Below are positions 1 through 4,721 of a DNA stretch of 8,716 nucleotides, in pieces. The position numbers and the translations under genes were made by a program. Source of the DNA: JAICLV01 sp036380925 (GTDB taxonomy: Bacteria; Actinomycetota; Actinomycetes; Acidothermales; Acidothermaceae); the NCBI GenBank assembly GCA_036380925.1, contig DASVDW010000106.1, positions 1 through 8,716 of the forward strand. Direction: 5' to 3'. A model generated the notes under the pieces. That model was not told where the DNA came from, did no database searches, and saw nothing but the letters and a program-made list of their open reading frames with translations. The stretch's first letter is position 1; every line of letters starts with the position of its first letter.

Positions 1-291
1 GAGGCGGTCGTGCACGAGGGTCTGCTGCCCGTGCTGCCGTCGCTGACCGCGCGCCACCTGGTGGTTGTGGCGTCGGTCACCGACCCCGTCATCGCGGCCA
101 TGGCGCGACAGTCCGCCGACGTCCGTCAGGTGTACGACGCCGCCGCCGCCGCGGAGACGCTCGCCTCGACCCTGCGGGTGTCGGCCTTGCTGCGGCGGCT
201 GGGCGTGGAGGTGGTGTCGGCGCCGCCGGACGAGTTCGCCGGCGCGGTCGCGGACCACTACCTGGGCCTGAAGGCGGCCGGCCGGCTGTAG
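1..291 (+). CDS. DUF58 family protein, C-terminal fragment
   Basis: The window opens inside this gene; 96 codons remain before the TAG stop. The visible end has the pattern LLPVLPSLTARHLVVVASV followed by an Ala-rich helix, RLGVEVVSAPPDEFAGAVADHYLGLKAAGRL. This is typical of the C-terminus of DUF58 proteins, whose core is a von Willebrand A-like fold. DUF58 genes usually lie directly downstream of a MoxR-type AAA+ ATPase gene, and the pair is thought to act as a chaperone or metal-insertion-like system at the membrane; the exact role in actinomycetes is not settled. The SpoIIM-family and RDD genes further right belong to the same conserved neighbourhood and support the call. The N-terminal membrane segments and any MIDAS motif lie outside the window and cannot be judged. 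Confidence 0.8.
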   Translation, partial: EAVVHEGLLPVLPSLTARHLVVVASVTDPVIAAMARQSADVRQVYDAAAAAETLASTLRVSALLRRLGVEVVSAPPDEFAGAVADHYLGLKAAGRL

Positions 292-297
292 TCGGCC
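280..297 (+). terminator. Possible weak hairpin at the end of the DUF58 gene
   Basis: GGCCGGC (280-286) can pair with GTCGGCC (291-297) around a TGTA loop, including one G-U pair. The stem contains the TAG stop codon. No T-tract follows; the next 40 bases are C-rich. Actinomycete terminators often lack a U-tract, but in DNA this GC-rich a 7-bp stem could be chance. Confidence 0.25.
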
Positions 298-299
298 CT

Positions 300-335
300 C
301 CCCTTCCCGCCGCCGCCCCGCCCCTTCCCGCCGCC
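300..335 (+). repeat. Short C-rich tandem direct repeat
   Basis: The 15-mer CCCCTTCCCGCCGCC occurs at 300-314 and again at 321-335, a 21-bp period. It fills most of the gap between the DUF58 stop and the merR promoter. The top strand from about 296 to 338 is almost free of A and has long C runs. Function is unknown; it could be simple slippage or a spacer left at the junction where the MerR-AKR cassette begins. Confidence 0.6.
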
Positions 336-338
336 CAC

Positions 339-369
339 TTGACCTGGAGTGCGCTCCAGGTTGCAAGGT
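339..369 (+). promoter_or_regulatory. MerR-type promoter with operator dyad for the merR-AKR operon
   Basis: A -35 element TTGACC (339-344) is followed after exactly 19 bp by a -10-like CAAGGT (364-369). The perfect dyad ACCTGGAG-TGCG-CTCCAGGT (342-361) fills the spacer. An over-long 19-20 bp spacer carrying a dyad is the hallmark of MerR-family promoters, where the activator underwinds DNA to realign the two elements. The predicted transcription start is near 376, immediately before the ATG at 377, so the mRNA is probably leaderless or nearly so. The site should autoregulate merR and drive the downstream reductase. Confidence 0.85.
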
Positions 370-376
370 GGGTGCC

Positions 377-769
377 ATGACTCAGATGACGTACTCGGTC
401 GGCGAGGCGGCGGAGCGCAGCGGCTTCAGCGTCGACACGCTCCGGTACTACGAGCGGCTCGGCCTGCTGGAACCGATCGAGCGAACGTCGGGCCAGCAGC
501 GCCGCTACCGCGAGGCCGATCTCGACTGGCTGGGCTTCGTCTCCTGCCTCAGAGGCACCGGAATGCCGGTGCGCGAGATGCGGGAGTTCGCCGAACTCGT
601 CCGCGAGGGCGACCACACCATCCCGCCCCGCATCACGCTGCTCGAAGTCCACGCCGAGCGGGTGCGGGAACGGATCCGCGAACTCACCGAGCAACTGGAA
701 GCGGTCGACCACAAGGTCGCCTACTACCGCGAAGTGCTTGCTCAATCGACGCGACGAAAGGACCGCTAA
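377..769 (+). CDS. MerR-family transcriptional regulator, AdhR/NmlR-like
   Basis: This 130-residue DNA-binding regulator has the N-terminal MerR winged helix-turn-helix: YSVGEAAERSGFSVDTLRYYERLGLL at about residues 6-31, then the wing with QQRRY and a second helical pair. A long dimerisation coiled coil (about 86-120, rich in E, R and L at heptad spacing) follows. The only cysteine is C57, in FVSCLRGTGMP. AdhR and NmlR, which sense aldehydes and electrophiles, carry their reactive cysteine in an equivalent place. The Cys clusters of SoxR and of metal-sensing MerR proteins are absent. I chose the ATG at 377 over the in-frame GTG at 368, because the GTG lies inside the -10 element. A further Met at codon 4 is possible and would make the cysteine C54. 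The gene ends 2 nt before the reductase start, so the two form an operon under the 339-369 promoter. The effector is inferred, not shown. Confidence 0.88.
   Translation: MTQMTYSVGEAAERSGFSVDTLRYYERLGLLEPIERTSGQQRRYREADLDWLGFVSCLRGTGMPVREMREFAELVREGDHTIPPRITLLEVHAERVRERIRELTEQLEAVDHKVAYYREVLAQSTRRKDR
757..762 (+). promoter_or_regulatory. Shine-Dalgarno site of the aldo-keto reductase
   Basis: AAAGGA lies 9 nt before the ATG at 772, inside the last codons of merR. It supports the ATG at 772 and translation from the shared message. Confidence 0.65.
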
Positions 770-771
770 TC

Positions 772-1782
772 ATGCAATACCGTTACCTTGGCCGCACCGG
801 CATGCGGGTGAGCGAGTTGTGCCTGGGCGCGATGAGCTTCGGCCGCGAAAGCGACGAGCAGACCAGCCACGCGATGCTTGACCGCTTCGTCGAGGTCGGC
901 GGCAACTTCATCGACACCGCGAACGTTTACAGCACAGGCGTGTCGGAGGAGATCCTCGGCCGCTGGCTGGCCAAACGCGACCGCGACAGCTTCGTCATCG
1001 CCACCAAGGTCCGCTGGGGCATGGGCGCCGGCTCCAACGACGCCGGACTGTCACGCAAACACATCATGCGCTCGATCGACGAGTCGCTGCGCAGGCTGGG
1101 CACCGACTACGTCGACCTCTACCAAACCCACGCCTGGGATCCAGGCACGCCAATCGACGAAACCCTTGCCACCCTTGATGATTTGGTGCGGGTCGGCAAG
1201 GTGCGCTACATCGGGACGAGCAACGTCTTGGGCTGGCAGCTGCAGAAATCCCTGGACGTCGCCGACGCGCGCGGGCTCGAGCGCTACGTGTGCCTGCAGC
1301 CGCTGTACAACCTGCTCGACCGCACGATCGAATGGGAGCAGCTGCCGGTGTGCGCCGCCGAGGGCGTGGGCGTCATTCCGTGGAGCCCGCTGCGCGGCGG
1401 CTGGCTGTCCGGCAAGTACCGGCGCGGGATGACCCGGCCGCCGCAGGGCACCCGCATCGAAATGGCCGAGTCACAAGGCTGGTCGGAGACGTTCGCCAAT
1501 TACGCCAACGAGCGCACCTGGTCGGTGATCGACGAGCTGCTCGCGGTGGCCGCCGAGATCGGTCACACCCCGGCGCAGGTGGCGCTGCGCTGGGTGGCTC
1601 AGCGACCGGGCGTGACGGCGCCGATCGTCGGGGCGCGCGACATGTCGCAGCTCGAGGACAACCTGGGCGCATTGGGCTGGGCGCTCGACTCCGACGCCAT
1701 GGAGCGGCTGACCAAGGTCGGCGCGGAACCGTATCCCTATCCCTACCCGACCGTGGTCGACCCGTCGCGCCTTCGCGACTAG
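772..1782 (+). CDS. Aldo-keto reductase
   Basis: This is a 336-residue NAD(P)H-dependent oxidoreductase with a (beta/alpha)8 barrel, expected to be cytoplasmic and to reduce aldehydes or ketones to alcohols. The opening MQYRYLGRTGMRVSELCLGAMSFG is typical of the aryl-alcohol dehydrogenase-like bacterial AKRs. The catalytic tetrad is complete: D48 (NFIDTANVY), Y53, K79 (IATKV) and H120 (YQTHAWD). The cofactor end is also present: LQPLYN (175-180), PWSPLRGG (203-210), and APIVGARDMSQLEDNLGA (283-300), which carries the usual phosphate-binding loop. Length is normal. The tail has a small YPYPYP repeat (321-326) with no known role. It is the second gene of an operon with the MerR regulator 2 nt upstream, which suggests induction by a reactive carbonyl or electrophile that the enzyme removes. 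The true substrate cannot be read from sequence. Confidence 0.93.
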   Translation: MQYRYLGRTGMRVSELCLGAMSFGRESDEQTSHAMLDRFVEVGGNFIDTANVYSTGVSEEILGRWLAKRDRDSFVIATKVRWGMGAGSNDAGLSRKHIMRSIDESLRRLGTDYVDLYQTHAWDPGTPIDETLATLDDLVRVGKVRYIGTSNVLGWQLQKSLDVADARGLERYVCLQPLYNLLDRTIEWEQLPVCAAEGVGVIPWSPLRGGWLSGKYRRGMTRPPQGTRIEMAESQGWSETFANYANERTWSVIDELLAVAAEIGHTPAQVALRWVAQRPGVTAPIVGARDMSQLEDNLGALGWALDSDAMERLTKVGAEPYPYPYPTVVDPSRLRD

Positions 1783-1790
1783 ACCGCCGC

Positions 1791-1808
1791 TTCCCTCTCG
1801 TCGGGGAA
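1791..1808. terminator. Possible short hairpin between convergent genes
   Basis: TTCCC (1791-1795) can pair with GGGAA (1804-1808) over an 8-nt loop, in the 35-bp gap between the reductase stop and the stop of the convergent SpoIIM-family gene. Position favours a bidirectional terminator, but the stem is short and no T-tract follows on either strand. Confidence 0.3.
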
Positions 1809-1817
1809 AGTGGGGCG

Positions 1818-2831
1818 CTAGTCGGCGGAAAGCAGCGTCACGTCGGCGCGGAGCCACTCGTCCACGTCACCGGTCTCCCCGGCCCGCGCAGCGCGTCGTC
1901 CAAGCCCGAAAACGTATGCCAGGAAGGCGGCTTCGACGATGGCGCCGATGGTGATGCGCGCCCACGTCGGCAGCGGCGACGGCGTCACAAAGGCCTCGAT
2001 CACACCCGACACCAACAACACGCCCACCAGCCCGATCGCGACCGCGAGCGCTGGTCGGCCCTCGGCCGCCAGCGCGTCGGCGCGTTTGCGCGGCCCCGGG
2101 TCGATGATGGTCCAGCCGATTCGCAATCCGGTCCCGGCCGCGATGAACACCGCGGTGAGCTCGAGCATGCCGTGCGGCAGGATCAACGCGAAGAACTCGC
2201 CGAGTTTTCCATTGGCGGCGAGGATTCCGCCGGAAACGCCGACGTTCACGCAGTTCGCCCAGAGCAGGTACAGCGTCGGCAGGCCGAGGAAGACCCCGAG
2301 CGCGAGGCTGCCGGCGGCCACCAGCGCGTTGTTGGTCCACACCCGCGCGGCGAAGTCCGTGGCGGGATGCGCCGAGTAGTAGTTCTTGAAGTCGTGCTCG
2401 ACGAGTTGGCGGACGGCGTCGGACGGCACCAGGCTGGTGATGACGTGCGGGTGCGTGCCCATCCACAGACCGAGGGCGAACATCACCACGATGTTCGCGA
2501 GGGCGACCGGCGCCCACCATCGGGCGCCTCGATACACCGCCGCGGGAAACGTGACCTTCAAGAATCGGGCGACGTCGGCGAAGGAGGGATCGCGGGCGCC
2601 GGTGATCGCGCCGCGCGCGGCGGCCGTCAGCCCTGACAGCTGCGCGATCAACTGCGCGTCCGGCGAGCGTGACTGCACGACTGACAGGTGGGTGGCGGTC
2701 CGCTGGTACAGCGCGACCAGCTCGTCGATCTCCCCGCCGCTCAAGCGGGAGGGGCGCCGGGCGCGGCGCACCAGCTCCTGCAGCCGCGCCCAGCTGGCGC
2801 GGTGCGTGGCCACGAAGGCGTCGATGTCCAC
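1818..2831 (-). CDS. SpoIIM-family (DUF95) integral membrane protein
   Basis: This is a 337-residue polytopic membrane protein. A soluble helical N-terminus, VDIDAFVATHRASWARLQEL onward (1-90), is followed by hydrophobic segments at about 105-124, 167-192, 198-232, 262-283 and 290-310. The motif LPHGMLELTAVFIAAG (218-233) is the conserved centre of the stage II sporulation protein M family. Family members also occur in non-sporulating actinomycetes beside moxR/DUF58 genes, where the role is unknown, so the name should not be read as evidence of sporulation. I chose the GTG at 2829-2831 because homologues usually begin close to this (D)-D/V-DAF motif. An ATG at 2909 would add 26 uncharacteristic residues and overlap the divergent RDD gene by 57 nt. 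No Shine-Dalgarno sequence is visible before the GTG, but TAGTCT lies 8 nt upstream, which would suit a leaderless transcript. Confidence 0.88.
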   Translation of the reverse strand: MDIDAFVATHRASWARLQELVRRARRPSRLSGGEIDELVALYQRTATHLSVVQSRSPDAQLIAQLSGLTAAARGAITGARDPSFADVARFLKVTFPAAVYRGARWWAPVALANIVVMFALGLWMGTHPHVITSLVPSDAVRQLVEHDFKNYYSAHPATDFAARVWTNNALVAAGSLALGVFLGLPTLYLLWANCVNVGVSGGILAANGKLGEFFALILPHGMLELTAVFIAAGTGLRIGWTIIDPGPRKRADALAAEGRPALAVAIGLVGVLLVSGVIEAFVTPSPLPTWARITIGAIVEAAFLAYVFGLGRRAARAGETGDVDEWLRADVTLLSAD

Positions 2832-2852
2832 GAACCGGCAGACTAGTGGGCT
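2832..2852. promoter_or_regulatory. 21-bp divergent intergenic region with overlapping candidate promoters
   Basis: Only 21 bp separate the GTG of the SpoIIM-family gene (minus strand) from the ATG of the RDD gene (plus strand). The minus strand reads TAGTCT 8 nt before the GTG; the plus strand has the weaker CAGACT (2838-2843) 9 nt before the ATG. Neither start has a Shine-Dalgarno sequence. Both genes are therefore probably transcribed without leaders, with -35 regions lying inside the neighbouring coding sequence. The -10 assignments are guesses from spacing. Confidence 0.4.
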
Positions 2853-3692
2853 ATGACGGCTGGCGTGGTGACCGGCGAGGCGGTCGCACTCGAGATCCGA
2901 CTCGCGCATTGGCCGTCACGGATGGTCGCGTTCGTGATCGACCTGATCGTGGAGCTGCTCGCCTGGATCGTGGTCACCTTGCTGTTGGCCCGCATTCTCG
3001 AGGGCGCTGACAGCGACCTCGCCGCCGCCGTCGTGGTCGTCGCCATCGTGTTCGTGTTCCTCGGGTATCCGATCGCCTTCGAGACGCTGTGGCGTGGCCG
3101 CAGCCTCGGCAAGGCGGCGCTCGGCATCCGGGTGGTGCGCGACGACGGCGCCCCGGAGCGGTTTCGCCACGCGTTCGTCCGGGCGGTGCTGATGCCGTTC
3201 GAGTTCTGGGGGCCGGCGCTGCTGACCAGCATCGTCAACGCGCGCGCCAAGCGGCTGGGCGACCTGCTGGCGGGAACGGTGGTGGTGCAAGAGCGGGTGC
3301 CAAGCCGCCTCGCCGCGCCGGTCTCGATGCCGCCACCGCTCGTGGAGTGGGCCCGGCTGCTCGACCTGTCCCGGCTGCCCGACGACCTGGCCATGTCGGT
3401 GCGGCAATTCCTCGCCCGCCAGCACGAATTGCGCCCGGAGGCGCGCACCGCGATGGGCAACCAGCTGGTGGCGGCGGTCAGCTCAGCGGTGACGCCAGAC
3501 CCGCCGCCAGGCACACCGGGATGGGCGTATCTGTCCGCCGTGATCGCCGAGCGCCGACGCCGCGAGGAAGAACGGCTTGGCGCGACGCGTCCGACGCCAC
3601 CGCCGACCCCGCCGTTCACCGCGCCGCGGCAGCCGTCGCCGGAGCCGCCGCCGGAGCCCCCGTCGTCCGGGCCGTTCACCCCGCCGGCCTGA
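2853..3692 (+). CDS. RDD-family membrane protein with proline-rich tail
   Basis: This 279-residue protein has an N-terminal RDD domain (about 16-148). R23 and D30 lie at the start of the first hydrophobic segment (24-47); the second spans about 55-77. The conserved loop WRGRSLGKAALGIRVV (80-95) follows, then a third segment (107-128) and RLGDLLAGTVVV (134-145) carrying the second aspartate. Residues 150-240 are soluble and mostly helical. The tail from about 246 is low-complexity and Pro-rich (PTPPPTPPFTAP and PEPPPEPP), probably disordered and cytoplasmic. RDD proteins are small membrane proteins of mostly unknown function; some have been linked to ion transport. This gene type recurs beside SpoIIM-family and MoxR/DUF58 genes, suggesting a shared membrane process. 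The ATG at 2853 has no Shine-Dalgarno site. The TGA is 1 nt before trmL. Confidence 0.88.
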   Translation: MTAGVVTGEAVALEIRLAHWPSRMVAFVIDLIVELLAWIVVTLLLARILEGADSDLAAAVVVVAIVFVFLGYPIAFETLWRGRSLGKAALGIRVVRDDGAPERFRHAFVRAVLMPFEFWGPALLTSIVNARAKRLGDLLAGTVVVQERVPSRLAAPVSMPPPLVEWARLLDLSRLPDDLAMSVRQFLARQHELRPEARTAMGNQLVAAVSSAVTPDPPPGTPGWAYLSAVIAERRRREEERLGATRPTPPPTPPFTAPRQPSPEPPPEPPSSGPFTPPA

Positions 3693-3693
3693 C

Positions 3694-4179
3694 ATGTTTC
3701 GCATCGCCTTCGTCGAACCACGAATCCCGCCCAACACCGGAAACGCGATCCGGCTGGCCGCCGCCACCGGTTGCGAGCTGCACCTGGTCGGCCCGCTCGC
3801 GTTCGACTTCTCCGAGTCGCGGGTGCGGCGGGCCGGGCTTGACTACCACGATCTCGCCAGCGTCACGATCCATCGCGACATCGAGGCGGCTTGGCAGGCT
3901 TGGCTGCCTGCGCGAGTATTCGCCTTCACCGGCCGAGCGAATCGTTCTTATTCGGACGTCGAATACGCGCCTGGCGACGTCCTGATGTTCGGCACCGAGG
4001 CGACCGGCTTGCCTGACTCGGTGTTGGACGACCCCCGCGTCACCGAGTTGGTGCGCATCCCGATGTTGCCAGGGTTGCGTTCGCTGAACTTGTCGAACGC
4101 CGCGTCGATCGCGGTTTACGAGGCCTGGCGGCAGAACGGCTTCACCGCGAGCGCCGATGTGGCGGGCATCTTCACCTGA
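3694..4179 (+). CDS. trmL: tRNA (cytidine(34)-2'-O)-methyltransferase
   Basis: This 161-residue SPOUT-class enzyme methylates the ribose 2'-OH of the wobble nucleotide (C34, or cmnm5U34) in tRNA-Leu isoacceptors using S-adenosylmethionine; it acts in the cytoplasm as a dimer. The motifs are in the usual order: PRIPPNTGNAIRLAAATG (9-26); LVGPLAFDF (31-39); FGTEATGLP, the SAM-binding knot loop; and RIPMLPGLRSLNLSNAASI followed by VYEAWRQ, which matches the E. coli TrmL ending RIPM...RSMNLSNAVS almost residue for residue. Length equals that of known TrmL proteins. The start lies 1 nt after the RDD stop (TGAcATG) and no separate ribosome site is visible, so translation is probably coupled to the RDD gene. 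The gene ends in an 8-bp overlap with the convergent TPR-like gene. Confidence 0.93.
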   Translation: MFRIAFVEPRIPPNTGNAIRLAAATGCELHLVGPLAFDFSESRVRRAGLDYHDLASVTIHRDIEAAWQAWLPARVFAFTGRANRSYSDVEYAPGDVLMFGTEATGLPDSVLDDPRVTELVRIPMLPGLRSLNLSNAASIAVYEAWRQNGFTASADVAGIFT

Positions 4180-4618
4180 GCTCGACGATGGAGTCGAGGT
4201 CGGTGTTCAGCAACTCCCGGTCGTCGTCCTCGGCGATCGGCACCTCGCGTGCGCGATCCACCCAACGCCTCGCCTCATCGACGACGCCGCCGACCGCGTG
4301 CGCGCGAGCCATCGCCTCATAACAAAAAGCCAGGTCGAAGTCGGCAAGCTGATTCGCCTCGCACAACTCAAGCGCCCGCTTGGCGTGATACAGGGCGGGC
4401 TCGAAGCGTCGCAACGTCGCGTACACCCGCGAGCACTGCCATTCACCTCGGACGACGTTCACCGCCGTCCCAACTCGCGACCAGTGCAAGCAGGAGGCGT
4501 GCGCCATGTGCAGCATCCGCGCGTCGTCGTCCGGTGTTCTATCGGGCTTTTCGAGCAGTGCCCACACGTCGTTGAACAAGCGCCTGGCCAGCGCGCGCTC
4601 GGTCTCGTCGTCAAGCAC
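4172..4618 (-). CDS. TPR-like protein of unknown function
   Basis: This 148-residue, wholly soluble, all-helical protein starts at GTG 4618. Two tetratricopeptide-like helix pairs can be made out: about 58-88 (GEWQCSRVYATLRRFEPALYHAKRALEL) and 96-126 (LAFCYEAMARAHAVGGVVDEARRWVDRA). They show the usual small/large spacing and the A-x3-A-L pattern. The N-terminal part, ARRLFNDVWALLEKPDRTPDDDARMLHMAH, forms a further helical region. There is no enzyme motif, signal peptide or membrane segment. Such proteins normally act as protein-binding adaptors; no partner can be named. I believe small conserved proteins of this shape are common in actinomycetes, but cannot name the family. The gene's 3' end overlaps trmL by 8 bp, convergently. 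The dehydratase gene lies 103 bp upstream on the same strand, separated by a long hairpin. The start is uncertain because no clear Shine-Dalgarno site precedes it. Confidence 0.8.
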   Translation of the reverse strand: MLDDETERALARRLFNDVWALLEKPDRTPDDDARMLHMAHASCLHWSRVGTAVNVVRGEWQCSRVYATLRRFEPALYHAKRALELCEANQLADFDLAFCYEAMARAHAVGGVVDEARRWVDRAREVPIAEDDDRELLNTDLDSIVELR

Positions 4619-4643
4619 ACTGGCAGTGTGGCCCGCGCCTATC

Positions 4644-4707
4644 CGCCGAGTGAAGGGTTGGCGCTGGCAAATTCATCGAATTAGCAGCGTGAACCCTTCA
4701 CTCGGCG
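4644..4707. repeat. Long inverted repeat / hairpin between dehydratase and TPR-like genes
   Basis: CGCCGAGTGAAGGGTT (4644-4659) and AACCCTTCACTCGGCG (4692-4707) are perfect 16-bp reverse complements. The 32-nt interior also pairs: GCGCT (4661-4665) with AGCGT (4686-4690, one G-U), GC (4667-4668) with GC (4684-4685), and AATTC (4670-4674) with GAATT (4678-4682) around an ATC loop. Almost the whole 64 nt can fold into one rod. It lies 14 bp past the dehydratase stop and 25 bp before the TPR-like start. No T-tract follows on either strand. It may be a U-less terminator or processing site for the dehydratase message, or a copy of a dispersed palindromic element. Confidence 0.9.
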
Positions 4708-4721
4708 CAGAGAACGGCCGG

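Noticed and set aside
368..376. GTG at 368 as merR start
   Set aside because: It lies within the predicted -10 element, so it would not be on the transcript. The ATG at 377 fits the family N-terminus.
1290..2636. Plus-strand open frame of 448 codons spanning the AKR end and the SpoIIM-family gene
   Set aside because: It crosses two well-supported genes in other frames and its translation is Arg/Gly/Ala-rich nonsense.
2832..2909. ATG at 2909 as start of the SpoIIM-family gene
   Set aside because: It would overlap the divergent RDD gene by 57 nt and add 26 residues without family similarity; the GTG at 2831 begins at the conserved N-terminus.
2843..3721. Minus-strand open frame opposite the RDD gene
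   Set aside because: Ser/Arg/Gly-rich translation without domains; the plus strand carries a clear RDD protein.
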